64,000 nucleotides of DNA from a virus, in the IMG/VR virus record IMGVR_UViG_3300034158_000007, positions 1 to 64,000 of that record, one strand, 5' to 3'. This document shows positions 24,981-33,475 of this stretch, one piece after another. The notes under the pieces were generated by a model, which ran no database searches, was not told the DNA's origin, and worked only from the letters and a program-made list of their open reading frames with translations. The number at the start of each line of letters is the position of its first letter. Position 1 is the stretch's first letter. Made by a program: the position numbers and the translations under genes.

Positions 24981-26588
24981 CTACCCCTGTTGCAACACTT
25001 TCCGGGCCGCTAACGTAAAAAACGTTGCAAGCATGTCCATTGGGACCAAGTGTGGAAGACGCTCGTTAAAGGTCAACCCTTGTGGAGTGTTACATACCTC
25101 ACAGTTATGCGATGGCAAGGCGACTACACCAATGATCGATTCATTAGAGTACGAGTTAACCTTCTCAACAAACGTATCGAAGTACTCGTGCTCAGAAACC
25201 GTCGAGGAGATGAACTCCATGATGATCTCATGATCTTCGGTGAACAACTGATCTTCGAAATCAGTAGCATCATCGTCTTTGATGTAGATAGCCGATACCC
25301 AGTGGGAATACTGCGTAGCTTTAGTAGCCTGTTGCAGACGACGGATGTAGTCGAAGCGTTGGTTACCGTCTGGGGACTCGTTAAACGCGCCCTGAGACAT
25401 TTCGATCAACGTTTCGTACCAAAGCTTAGCCGCTACACGGCGTTCAGCTACCGAAGGCGGAGCCAGCTTAATACCGATCTCGCCCATCCAGAATACTTTC
25501 GGGGCACCGATGCTAAACGACTTGCGATAAGCTTCAAACTCTTCCAGTGGAATAGCTTGGAACTTCTTGGCGATGTGCTTACGCTGATCAGTGGTGAACA
25601 CCGCATCATCATACCAAACCACGTTCGACATGTTCATCTTGAACTTTGTTACACCAGAGCAGTTCTTAGGATCTGCAATACATGGAACAGAGTAATTGAA
25701 GCCGTCGGGGAACATGACTGCTGCAAGAGCGTGATGGAGGATGGATTCATCAAAAATACTGATCTCATCTTCAAGGTCCGTTGGAGTTTTGTACTGACGG
25801 TTAGAGGCAGTGATGCAACTAACAGCGAGGTCTGTGATAGCGTCCAGCATGCGGAAGCTTGCGTGGGAGAAAGCCAGACCTTTGGTATCGTTACCCAGTT
25901 TAACGCGGATAGCTTGAAGCTCTGTTTGCATCGCAACGATCTCACCCAAGGATGGACGGCGCAGACGAACCCAAATACCGGAGTGCGGTAGGAAGGTTTC
26001 ATATGTACCGCCCATACCCGAACGATAACTCAGGTAGGCCAGAGCATCTTCTTTCGAGTGTCGTTTGTTACGATCGTACTTCTGTGCTGGGCGACCAGGA
26101 CGAAGCAGCTTATCAGAACTAGGTGTACTGATACCATCACGCCAGTGAGACTCACCACGGGACAGCGCGCCTGTAGGGGCAGCATCCAGAGAGATGTTGT
26201 TCAAACCGGTGATCAATGTAGCTAGCCACTCAATATCGATATCGGTATTGGTCAGTTGACCTTTACGCATCGCGGTGAGTAGTTCGTTGTTACGTTCCAG
26301 TACCTTGTTCAACGTAGCGAAGTTTTCACACACGTAGCTAAGGATTGGGTCTTCGCCTTCACGTGGTGTACCGTTAGCTTTACGCTCAGCGGTGAAGTTC
26401 ACATGGGGTTGTTCAGGGCGGAACAGTGGTTCTTCAACTGGACTGGTCTCATGTACCAGTTCAGGGATATCGATGGCAGGTGGCATACCCTGACTTTCAG
26501 GAGACGGAACTTGCTCACTGGCAGCTGGTGCAGTGAACTCATTAGCGTAGCCGTCTTCTTCTTCAAAACGATCGGGAATATCGGTCAT
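24981..26588 (-). CDS. Conserved-looking large protein, possible baseplate/tail assembly factor
   Basis: 535 residues. About 1-110 are acidic and disordered (EEEDGY..., SPVEEPLFRPEQP). The globular part begins near YLSYRSGMGGTYETFLPHSG (about residues 180-200), followed by RLRRPSLGEIVAMQTELQAI, and carries cysteines CIADPKNC and CEVCNTP near the end. The architecture faintly recalls T4 gp26-type baseplate hub proteins, but this is a weak impression. Starts one base after the stop of the gene at 26590-27324 (same strand), so they form an operon with the downstream 141-aa frame. Confidence 0.72.
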   Translation of the reverse strand: MTDIPDRFEEEDGYANEFTAPAASEQVPSPESQGMPPAIDIPELVHETSPVEEPLFRPEQPHVNFTAERKANGTPREGEDPILSYVCENFATLNKVLERNNELLTAMRKGQLTNTDIDIEWLATLITGLNNISLDAAPTGALSRGESHWRDGISTPSSDKLLRPGRPAQKYDRNKRHSKEDALAYLSYRSGMGGTYETFLPHSGIWVRLRRPSLGEIVAMQTELQAIRVKLGNDTKGLAFSHASFRMLDAITDLAVSCITASNRQYKTPTDLEDEISIFDESILHHALAAVMFPDGFNYSVPCIADPKNCSGVTKFKMNMSNVVWYDDAVFTTDQRKHIAKKFQAIPLEEFEAYRKSFSIGAPKVFWMGEIGIKLAPPSVAERRVAAKLWYETLIEMSQGAFNESPDGNQRFDYIRRLQQATKATQYSHWVSAIYIKDDDATDFEDQLFTEDHEIIMEFISSTVSEHEYFDTFVEKVNSYSNESIIGVVALPSHNCEVCNTPQGLTFNERLPHLVPMDMLATFFTLAARKVLQQG

Positions 26589-26589
26589 T

Positions 26590-27324
26590 TCACTTACCTT
26601 GTTCGATTTTCAATTCAGTTACACCCACGGCTTCCAGTTCATCAATCAGAACGAGGATAAGCGGTTGGATGGTGCGTTCGATGTAGCCCTGTACTTTGGT
26701 GTAGTCCATGGTCAACGAACTGATAAGCTCAATGTCAGATGGGCTAGGCTTACCTTTCTTACCTTCGGACTTAGCGCCCAAAGCTTTAGCGGTGACCATT
26801 ACCATGGAGATATCGTTGGACAGCGTTTCAAAGCGTTGTTCGAAACCGACTGGGTCTTTCAGGATAAGTTTGTAGTCATCGAGATTAGCCATGATCGGCA
26901 ATACAGCCAGACCAGTTTGGCTGATCGAATCCAGTGCAGCAGCATGGAGTTCGCGGACGATAGCCCAACCATCTTGTTGCAGCAAAGCGGTAGCTGCTTC
27001 TTCGGATTGAGTTACGATGAGGTCGTCGATGTTAGTGGTTGCAGTTACTTCAGTCATGGTTGAATCCTTACGATCAAAAATGGTATCAAGTGCTTTGTCG
27101 AGACGGCGATAGTCTTCGACAGTCGGAGGTGGGGCATCAGCAAATTCATGTGCGCCCGGAATAGTTGAGAACCTGCCTTCTTCTTTTGCGACTTGGCGCA
27201 AAGCGGTGTCTAAGGCTACCCGTTCTTCGGGGGTCCACGCATGAGGTGGGTGTCCGGTTGGAGCTTGTATATTTAAGTTGGAAAGGTCCATGGTAGTCTC
27301 TATGCGTGATTGGGTGTTTAACAT
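26590..27324 (-). CDS. Hypothetical protein, 244 aa, first gene of - strand operon
   Basis: The ATG at 27324 is preceded by AAGGTG at 8 bases spacing; an internal ATG at 27291 is an alternative with a weaker site. N-terminal third is proline-rich and charged (TGHPPHAWTPEERVAL), the rest is mostly helical (TVEDYRRLDKALDTIFD; later LMTVMVTAK-like helices), ending in ELKIEQGK. No recognised domain. Its 5' end faces a + strand gene across a 90-base divergent region. Confidence 0.72.
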   Translation of the reverse strand: MLNTQSRIETTMDLSNLNIQAPTGHPPHAWTPEERVALDTALRQVAKEEGRFSTIPGAHEFADAPPPTVEDYRRLDKALDTIFDRKDSTMTEVTATTNIDDLIVTQSEEAATALLQQDGWAIVRELHAAALDSISQTGLAVLPIMANLDDYKLILKDPVGFEQRFETLSNDISMVMVTAKALGAKSEGKKGKPSPSDIELISSLTMDYTKVQGYIERTIQPLILVLIDELEAVGVTELKIEQGK

Positions 27325-27414
27325 AGATAATACACCTTGGGTATACTTTCCTCTATATAAAGGATACCCATCTACATAACGGTATGTTAAACTATTTAAT
27401 TAAAGGTGCCCTAC
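27325..27414. promoter_or_regulatory. Divergent intergenic region with symmetric TATG motifs
   Basis: ACATA-ACGG-TATGT at 27374-27387 places a TATG on each strand four bases apart. TATG is the core of phiKZ late promoters used by the nvRNAP. The region separates the - strand operon from the vRNAP operon and has no early box. Confidence 0.45.
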
Positions 27415-28266
27415 ATGAAACTCGAAGTTCAAGAAGCTATTCAGGATCTAGTTACACCGGAGACCTTGATGGTAACTCTAGATGTAATTGATACCCTCAC
27501 TGAGAAAGGCTATGAGCTTGCCCTTGATGAGTTGAATCAAGTTCTGATGCTGGCTGATGACAACTGTGACTCTGCTATGTTGGTTGGTCGTATTAATGAT
27601 GTCCTTTATTACGCCATGACTTACGTGTTAAATGACCATGGGATCACCATGTTGCCTGAAGCAACGCTGAAGGTTATGCATGACGTCTATAAGACTCTCA
27701 TCTATATCCCACAGTACATCATCCCCACAGATATCGCCCACATCTTGCAGGCCGACTACGATACGGTTGAGACCATTGCACAACTCGTGCCTTACTTCAC
27801 CGATCTGGAATCCCACCATGTTGAACCGGTAATCGATACCGTCAGCATTGAGTGCATTACCGAACTACAGAAGATCATCGATACTAAGTTGTCCACGACG
27901 ACCGAGTACGTTGGCACACCTGTGCCGGTTGAACGCATTAAAGTAATCAACCGTTTGATCGCTACTAACGACGCCAATAAGTTCAGTATGATGCTGGAAC
28001 TGGCCAATGCCGGTGTACGGGTAGGTCGCCCTTACGATGACCTGATCAGTATGTCCTTTGAATCCCTTGAAGGTAAGAATGCGGTTGAAGCAGCTGCTCA
28101 GATGGTGGGACTTGCATTCTTCAGTGATCTGCCGATTGCGGGTATCTGGCGTGCGATCGATGTATCTTTGGACGAGTACACTGACAACCCGATGGAACGA
28201 CGCTTTATGCTGGAAGAGATCGTTACTATCAAACGTAACCTAGGTGAGCTTAATGAAACTCCGTGA
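27415..28266 (+). CDS. Hypothetical helical protein upstream of vRNAP subunit, 283 aa
   Basis: ATG 27415 with AAAGGTG upstream; a GTG nine bases earlier overlaps that site and is rejected. Nearly all-helical, leucine/valine-rich acidic protein (IQDLVTPETLMVTLDVIDTL...), resembling helical-repeat scaffolds, though no named repeat was identified. Its last 14 bases overlap the start of the vRNAP subunit gene, so both are translated together. Might be an assembly partner of the virion polymerase; context only. Confidence 0.75.
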   Translation: MKLEVQEAIQDLVTPETLMVTLDVIDTLTEKGYELALDELNQVLMLADDNCDSAMLVGRINDVLYYAMTYVLNDHGITMLPEATLKVMHDVYKTLIYIPQYIIPTDIAHILQADYDTVETIAQLVPYFTDLESHHVEPVIDTVSIECITELQKIIDTKLSTTTEYVGTPVPVERIKVINRLIATNDANKFSMMLELANAGVRVGRPYDDLISMSFESLEGKNAVEAAAQMVGLAFFSDLPIAGIWRAIDVSLDEYTDNPMERRFMLEEIVTIKRNLGELNETP

Positions 28267-29590
28267 TTATTTCCTATCGGCCTTGAAGGCCGGTATGGGG
28301 CGGAAGCGTATGTGGATGAATACACTCGTGAGTGTCGTATTCAACAATGCTGAAACTCCTGACTTCATGTTTAAGCCGTTCTTCGAGAACGACAAGATGT
28401 ATTTCTACAAACCCGGTGAGTCTGAAAAGATTTACATCGAGGATTACATTCCTGATCGCGCCCCTATCCACTTCCGTGATGAGTTCATCCTTCAACCTAG
28501 TGAGATCCTGAACTACCAAGGCACTGAGCCACTGCGTACCACTTACGGTAACGTGTTCTTTAACCAGCTGTGTTTGGTTGAACCGTTTGGCTTACTGATT
28601 CCGTTCGTGGCGGGAACAGTTGTTCCATCTAAGTTCGAAGAGTTCATTCTGGAACGGATGATCGATGATCGACCTGATGGTAATGAGACCGAGATGGCTC
28701 CTGACGGTAAGCTTTACGTTTGGCAGTATCTCAAGTTCTGTGATCACTGCTTGGCTATCCCCGGTTATGCAGATGGCTTGGTTACGTCGACCACCCGTAA
28801 GTCTCTGTTGTCTAGTCCTGAATGGCCTGAGATTCGGGCTAAGTGGATTGCTGAGAACTCCCATCGTCTTACTGACCCAGCTGCTGTTGCTGAGCTATCC
28901 GTACTGGCTGACAAGGTTGATGCTGAACACTTGAAGGGTGATGAGTCCCTGACGTTCTATACCGCTAAGAAGAAGCTGGCTGGTGCACGACGTAAAGTGC
29001 ATTACATGTTCGGTGGTGAATCTCCGTTCTCCGATGGTACGACTGTTGAGTTTATCTCGAAGTCTCTCGAAGAAGGTATCGACACTGATCACATGGAAGT
29101 AATGAACAACTCCCTGCGATTTGGTTCTTACAACCGTGGTGCACAGACTGCTCTGGGTGGTGAATCCACTAAGACTATTTATCGGATGGTTGGTACTGCA
29201 CGAATCATCATGGATGACTGTAAGACTTGGTTGGGTATTCCTTCCTTGGTTACAGAGTTCAACGCTGAGGGCTTGGTTGGTTATGCTTACGTTGATAACG
29301 GTCAGTCGATCGAGATCACCAAAGAGATGCTGCCTCAGTTAATGGGTGCACGCATTGCTATCCGTGGTCCTATGACCTGTAAGGCTGGTCGTGACGTTGA
29401 GAAAGGTACGATCGGTAAAGGTAAGAACATCTGCGGTGTATGTGCTGGTAAGGCATTGGCTGAGAACCCTAACGGAATCCCTGCTGCCACAGCTGGTGTA
29501 GGTGGACGCTTCCTGATGGTGTTCATGTCTAAGATGCACAGCTCGACACTTCGTACAGTTAAATGGGACATGCGCGCACGACTCACGTGA
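28253..29590 (+). CDS. Virion RNA polymerase beta' subunit, C-terminal part (phiKZ gp80-like)
   Basis: 445 residues from ATG 28253 (TAGGTGAGC upstream). The C-terminal section reads like the second zinc site and trigger region of beta': GPMTCKAGRDVEKGTIGKGK then NICGVCAGKALAENPNG, GIPAATAGVGGRFLMVFM and SKMHSSTLRT (compare GVCAHCYG ... [21 protein letters not shown]). The four-piece phiKZ virion polymerase (gp178, gp149, gp180, gp80) is packaged in the capsid and transcribes early promoters after injection. Size and position, a few genes after the gp75-like helicase, fit gp80. The other three pieces are outside this window. Confidence 0.85.
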   Translation: MKLRDYFLSALKAGMGRKRMWMNTLVSVVFNNAETPDFMFKPFFENDKMYFYKPGESEKIYIEDYIPDRAPIHFRDEFILQPSEILNYQGTEPLRTTYGNVFFNQLCLVEPFGLLIPFVAGTVVPSKFEEFILERMIDDRPDGNETEMAPDGKLYVWQYLKFCDHCLAIPGYADGLVTSTTRKSLLSSPEWPEIRAKWIAENSHRLTDPAAVAELSVLADKVDAEHLKGDESLTFYTAKKKLAGARRKVHYMFGGESPFSDGTTVEFISKSLEEGIDTDHMEVMNNSLRFGSYNRGAQTALGGESTKTIYRMVGTARIIMDDCKTWLGIPSLVTEFNAEGLVGYAYVDNGQSIEITKEMLPQLMGARIAIRGPMTCKAGRDVEKGTIGKGKNICGVCAGKALAENPNGIPAATAGVGGRFLMVFMSKMHSSTLRTVKWDMRARLT

Positions 29591-29605
29591 CCCATCATAT
29601 GAACC

Positions 29606-29623
29606 GGGGATCTCAGGTCCCCC
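29606..29623 (+). terminator. Weak hairpin after vRNAP gene
   Basis: GGGGATC-TCA-GGTCCCC (one wobble), no T run. A possible terminator or mRNA end-protecting hairpin. Confidence 0.4.
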
Positions 29624-29648
29624 TCCCAAATTAAAGGTTAATTACACC

Positions 29649-31124
29649 ATGGCTAAAAATAACTCTTTCAAAAGTTTCGCACAACTGGGTCAAATAAAAC
29701 CAACTGAACCTGAACCGGCTCGCGGTCAAAGTCCAGTGATCGCACAGTTTGATGAATTGGCGTACCACAAGACTGCACCAACTGTTGACGCCGCTGGCGA
29801 AGACCTTGGTGATGTTAGTGAACCAAAAGAAACGATCGCGACGGTTACTTCGGTTCGTCGGGAAGGTTCGACCATCATCGTTGAAACCGGGGACGCTGAT
29901 GCTCCACCACAGGTTGAAGACGAACGAGAGAACGAAGACCAAGGCGGTCTGAATGATGATCTGGATTCTGACTTTCCGGGTGGCGATGATGACTTTGCCG
30001 GTACGCATGACGCTGGCGCGTTTGATGAAGGCGATGATGCCCTGAGCGATTCTGATCAAGGTACCGATCTGACTGATACACCTAATCAAGATGACGAAAC
30101 CGATCCGGGTGCTGACGCTGGTGAAGATGAAGACAATACTACCGATGATGATGAAGCGGCTCCTGACCTGAATGATCTTGACGTACGTCAATGGACTGAT
30201 CTGGAACTGGAAGCTTACATTACCGGTACTGTTCAATTTGAAGTCTATCACTCTCGCGTAGTTGAGGCTATCGCTGAACACCGTATTCGTCACGTAGCTC
30301 TGTCTGCTGCTTGGACTGTAGCTGAGTGTCAACAGTTCTTGGCTTCCGGTTTGGAACCAGCTAAGACTACAACCGGTGCTTGGGTTAATGATGTTACCCG
30401 TGCTGCTCGTCGTGAGCATGCTTGGTCGACTCAAGAACTCGAAGCTTGGGCACGTGGTGAGATCGAACCAGAAGGCTCCACTCTGGCTAGCGGTCTGGCT
30501 ATCGAACTCAAGGCACGTTTGCAATTGGCTCTCCCAACTGTTGATGTTGCTGCTGTTATCCAATGCTACAAAGTTAAGGCGGGTCTGGCTCCTCCGGTTC
30601 CTGCATTCGTAGCTCCAACTCCTAAGGTCGCTCCAGTCGTAGCTAAAGCTGCTGTTGTAGTCGCTCCAACCAAAGTTACTATCAACCAAGAAGGTCTAAC
30701 TGCAATGAACCAATCCTACATCGAAAACTCCCTTGCTGAATTCCATAACGTGATGCGTCCAGGTCGCGCTGTTGGTGAAGTTAAAGGTGGTGAAGCACAG
30801 AAGCTTCTGAAGGAAGTCATCGTCTACGCGATCAGCCTGCCTGATGGTCAAGCTGCTGGCGCTGCAATGCGTGCACTGTTCGATCACTTCGCTGCTAACC
30901 GTGCAGAAGGCATGATCTTCGAAGACACCTACGCTTTCCGCTTTATCGAGAACATGCGTGTTACTCCGAAAGAGCAAGAATCCCATGCCGCTCTGTTGAC
31001 CCTGTTCTTGGCTTACGCCGATCCAATGGTTGAACTGCGCGAGCAAACTGATATTTCGAGTTTGATTAAAGGTGTACCTACTCGCCTGCAATCGCGTGTG
31101 CTTGAATTCTTCAGTAAGTTGTAA
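29649..31124 (+). CDS. Acidic protein with three tryptophan-centred repeats, 491 aa
   Basis: Residues about 75-175 are a highly acidic disordered region. Three repeats follow with tryptophans at 182, 222 and 259: WTDLELEAYITGTV, WTVAECQQFLASGLEP and WSTQELEAWARGEIEP, a helix-turn unit of the form W-S/T-x-x-E-L-E-x-W/Y-x-x-G. Next is an A/P/V-rich linker (about 310-345) and a C-terminal helical domain. This repeat occurs, as far as I remember, in several large phage proteins of unknown function. Probably virion-associated or a scaffold; not assigned. GGTTAATTACACC lies before the ATG. Confidence 0.75.
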   Translation: MAKNNSFKSFAQLGQIKPTEPEPARGQSPVIAQFDELAYHKTAPTVDAAGEDLGDVSEPKETIATVTSVRREGSTIIVETGDADAPPQVEDERENEDQGGLNDDLDSDFPGGDDDFAGTHDAGAFDEGDDALSDSDQGTDLTDTPNQDDETDPGADAGEDEDNTTDDDEAAPDLNDLDVRQWTDLELEAYITGTVQFEVYHSRVVEAIAEHRIRHVALSAAWTVAECQQFLASGLEPAKTTTGAWVNDVTRAARREHAWSTQELEAWARGEIEPEGSTLASGLAIELKARLQLALPTVDVAAVIQCYKVKAGLAPPVPAFVAPTPKVAPVVAKAAVVVAPTKVTINQEGLTAMNQSYIENSLAEFHNVMRPGRAVGEVKGGEAQKLLKEVIVYAISLPDGQAAGAAMRALFDHFAANRAEGMIFEDTYAFRFIENMRVTPKEQESHAALLTLFLAYADPMVELREQTDISSLIKGVPTRLQSRVLEFFSKL

Positions 31125-31133
31125 TCCCAATCT

Positions 31134-31157
31134 GGTTCCCTTCGGGGAGCCATTTTA
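31134..31157 (+). terminator. Hairpin terminator
   Basis: GGTTCCC / GGGAGCC stem with TTCG loop and short ATTTTAT tail. Confidence 0.7.
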
Positions 31158-31176
31158 TCCGCTTAAAGGAAACATC

Positions 31177-31923
31177 ATGAGAGAGCTATTACTAGCTACT
31201 ATGCAGAAGGGTTTACCTACCATTCCGGGTAGTGGTCCCGGTCCATCGACGCTTATTAAATATGATGCTGACACAGACACCGGGTACTTCGGTAGCCTCG
31301 GTAGTACGGCGTTCTTTTCCTATTCCGATGTGATAGCTGCTGCTAAGACCCCCTTGCCAGGTGTGGCTGCAAATCAGACAGCTGCTAACTACTGGATGAA
31401 GCTTTACTCCAAGGGTAAGGTTCTTTACATGCCTCGGAATATAATTCGCACAGGTACGACCTGGGCAGATATTTATCGGGCGGGCATGGTGTACGGTATT
31501 GATGGACCAGGGATTTATAACCCTGCGACAGGTCCTGTTAATCAACTAACCAAGATGGTACTGACTAGCGCCGACCAAACCAAGTTTGTATTTATAGTGC
31601 GGATGATTAGTGGTTACGCTGACAACCCGGCGCCTACAACGGGATTGCTCCAACCCCGAATCGTAGCATCTGAGTATACCCAACTTCGTGAACGGTTAAG
31701 CTCTAACAATGCACCTGCTGGCTGGACATGGTATCCAACTGGAGTTATTGGTTCAATCGGTGGTCTTACCCTTGCCATGGAAACCGTTGGACCTACCCCT
31801 ACACAAGGTATCTTACTTAACAACAACGCTAACTACCTGATGCGGACGATCTGGGATATCACTACTAATCAGTTCTGTAATTTCTATCCGGTATTGGAGC
31901 TGGTTGAGATTATTGCTCCTTAA
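31177..31923 (+). CDS. Putative distal tail / adhesin-like protein with shared MRELL start
   Basis: 248 residues from ATG 31177 (TTAAAGGAAAC upstream); an in-frame start at 31072 would cross the previous gene and hairpin. Beta-rich, rich in G, N, T, Y and P, no lysine clusters, as in fibre or receptor-binding domains. Its first 15 bases, ATGAGAGAGCTATTA, are identical to the start of the convergent gene at 31967-32665, and the Kelch-like gene at 55794 begins similarly (MIDLLL). The shared start may be a virion-docking tag. No specific fibre family recognised. Confidence 0.6.
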   Translation: MRELLLATMQKGLPTIPGSGPGPSTLIKYDADTDTGYFGSLGSTAFFSYSDVIAAAKTPLPGVAANQTAANYWMKLYSKGKVLYMPRNIIRTGTTWADIYRAGMVYGIDGPGIYNPATGPVNQLTKMVLTSADQTKFVFIVRMISGYADNPAPTTGLLQPRIVASEYTQLRERLSSNNAPAGWTWYPTGVIGSIGGLTLAMETVGPTPTQGILLNNNANYLMRTIWDITTNQFCNFYPVLELVEIIAP

Positions 31924-31960
31924 CGGCATATTGTCCCTACCGTGTGGTAGGGACTTTATG
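31924..31960. terminator. Bidirectional hairpin at convergent adhesin-like genes
   Basis: GCATATT-GTCCCTACC-GTGT-GGTAGGGAC-TTTATG: perfect 9-bp stem flanked by CATA and TATG. Lies between the convergent ends at 31923 and 31967. Confidence 0.75.
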
Positions 31961-31966
31961 TTGTCA

Positions 31967-32665
31967 TCAACGGTCAGCAATATTACTACTGGGGAAAGCA
32001 CGACCTTTACCCCAGATAATTTTAACCACCCCATCGCCACCTTTGCCACAAGTTCGAGGACCCGACTCACGTGACTGAGCGCCACCGCCACCGCCGTGCA
32101 ATCCGCCATTGGGACTAAGGCCGTTGGCAGCCAGACCCATAGTGGTAATACCACGACCAGCTGGTGTACCACCCCCGTTACTATTAAAGGTAGCTGGAGC
32201 GTTACCACCTAAGAACACCTGACCTTCAGAGTTACCAGACGCACCACCTGTACCATTGCCGCCACCCATGTCAGTTCCTATTGGAGTTGACTCAGCGGCA
32301 TTAATACCGACGTTAATACCAAATGCTGACGAAGGATAATCCAATTGATGTGAACTGGCTGTGCCATAAGGTACGGTCTTCTGAACACCACCGTTACCAA
32401 CTACGATTCTATAAGTTTCGCCTGGAACAACAGCGATCTTATTCTTCCATCTTACCCCACCCGAAGCACCTGCGTTGGCTGCTGCTACTGTCTGTACCCG
32501 ACCTTGTTGTCCTGCTGAGATAATCAAGACGCTAACCTCGGTGACCTTATCAGGAACAACCCAGTCGTAAGTACCTGGAGTGGGATATGAAATTTGACCA
32601 CCCTTAGTCATTGGATCATTAGGGTCGCCCCAAAACCCTGAAAACATTAATAGCTCTCTCATGGG
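31967..32665 (-). CDS. Putative glycine-rich adhesin / tail-tip protein
   Basis: Start taken at the ATG at 32665, giving MRELLMFSGFWGD, because GGA is properly spaced and because this start is identical over 15 bases to the convergent neighbour; an ATG three codons earlier (32674) is possible. 232 residues. After a beta domain with YPTPGTYDWVVPDKVTEVSV (typical of phage glycine-rich tail proteins), the second half has glycine-rich runs such as DMGGGNGTGGASGN and GLHGGGGGAQSRESG, like T4 gp38-type adhesins and related polyglycine-sandwich receptor-binding tips. Ends KIIWGKGRAFPSSNIADR. Confidence 0.65.
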   Translation of the reverse strand, partial: PMRELLMFSGFWGDPNDPMTKGGQISYPTPGTYDWVVPDKVTEVSVLIISAGQQGRVQTVAAANAGASGGVRWKNKIAVVPGETYRIVVGNGGVQKTVPYGTASSHQLDYPSSAFGINVGINAAESTPIGTDMGGGNGTGGASGNSEGQVFLGGNAPATFNSNGGGTPAGRGITTMGLAANGLSPNGGLHGGGGGAQSRESGPRTCGKGGDGVVKIIWGKGRAFPSSNIADR

Positions 32666-32700
32666 ATCGTCCATCGATTTATTAATAACATACGATATAA

Positions 32701-32722
32701 GTCCCTACCCGAAGGTAGGGAC
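32701..32722 (-). terminator. Terminator for the MazG-like gene
   Basis: GTCCCTACC / GGTAGGGAC perfect 9-bp stem; the loop reads TTCG on the - strand, matching the preferred loop of this genome, and it lies just after the 3' end of the - strand gene at 32729. The stem arms are identical to those of the hairpin at 31933. Confidence 0.7.
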
Positions 32723-32728
32723 AATATG

Positions 32729-33148
32729 TCATTTTTCTTTTGTCAGTTCTTCCATTGCTAAGATCTCTTTATACCACTCAGCTCGTTCTTCGACGAACTT
32801 TAGTTCAGAGCTGGTCAACCAGAGGTGGGAGTTATTAAACGCCATCAATGCATAGTGACACATCTTAGCAATAGACGCGTCTACGTCAAGCATATTGGAT
32901 TCAGTCATCTCTAATCGGATGGGGAGCAGTTCGAACTTACAAAGTTCACCACCATCAAACTCAGAACATTTCTCTAGTACGCTGGCTCGAGCATAAAGGT
33001 CGATGAACTCAGCCCGAATGTAATCAATGTTTCGCATCCCGCGATGATCACTGTACAAGCCTTGTTGCTGCCCCTTCAATACTTCCTTTGCAAACTCAAC
33101 CGCCTCCTCTGCAACTTTGCTAAGGAGGTATTGCGCAAACGTCATCAT
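32729..33148 (-). CDS. MazG-like all-alpha NTP pyrophosphohydrolase
   Basis: 139 residues, all helical. LLSKVAEEAVEFAKEVLKG (helix 1, E-x-x-x-E cluster) and YIRAEFIDLYARAS (E-F-I-D, the ExxD metal-binding element) are in the arrangement of MazG / dUTPase-like pyrophosphatases, which hydrolyse nucleoside triphosphates and are frequent in large phages for nucleotide-pool or alarmone control. The start is ATG 33148 or the adjacent 33145, overlapping the end of the upstream gene. It is in a - strand cluster with the PolB-like gene, consistent with a role in DNA precursor supply. Confidence 0.65.
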   Translation of the reverse strand: MMTFAQYLLSKVAEEAVEFAKEVLKGQQQGLYSDHRGMRNIDYIRAEFIDLYARASVLEKCSEFDGGELCKFELLPIRLEMTESNMLDVDASIAKMCHYALMAFNNSHLWLTSSELKFVEERAEWYKEILAMEELTKEK

Positions 33149-33149
33149 G

Positions 33150-33452
33150 TTAATAGCCCTCGTTTAATAGTTCACTCAAAGCACGAGCCTGAGATACAGC
33201 AGTATTAGCAAAGACATCACTCAAGTAATAGTCTTTGTCCACAGCTAGCGTAGCGAGTTCTCGCATGAGTTCGGGGTTAGCCTTAGCCCATGTTGCCCAG
33301 AAACCTTTATACTGCTCATACGTCGGATTGAAGCCTTCCAGGGGTGGTTTACCCTTAGCGTCTTTCCAGTTGTTCGTATACTGTCTGTAACCCTTAGCAT
33401 CTAACTGCCAAGCTTCTTCGATAGTGCGCCCATCCGGTAGCCGTGCAAACAA
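33150..33452 (-). CDS. Small conserved-looking protein lacking a normal start; possible -1 frameshift product of PolB-like gene
   Basis: The only start-like codon is TTG at 33452 (100 aa), but the frame stays open up to 33535 and the extension (KVTYRWKRRGGYECSSVGDK and RFSA before LFARLPDGRT) has the look of the real N-terminus of this type of phage protein. Between the in-frame stop at 33535-33537 and 33452 there is no ATG, GTG or TTG. The frame is -1 relative to the PolB-like gene ending at 33518, and A-AAC-CCA-AAG-TAA there contains two slippery heptamers. Likely expressed as an extension of the polymerase-like protein or from a non-standard start. Function of the domain unknown. Confidence 0.7.
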   Translation of the reverse strand: MFARLPDGRTIEEAWQLDAKGYRQYTNNWKDAKGKPPLEGFNPTYEQYKGFWATWAKANPELMRELATLAVDKDYYLSDVFANTAVSQARALSELLNEGY

Positions 33453-33475
33453 AGCACTGAATCGTTTGTCGCCAA

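Noticed and set aside
29631-30689. 352-aa reverse-strand frame over the acidic repeat protein
   Set aside because: Antisense to a repetitive acidic coding region (GAT/GAA codons read as ATC/TTC); S/F/I-rich artefact.
31924-31960. GTCCCTACC inverted arms as a CRISPR-like or transposon repeat
   Set aside because: The same design occurs singly at many gene ends; it is a terminator hairpin, not an array or an insertion sequence end.
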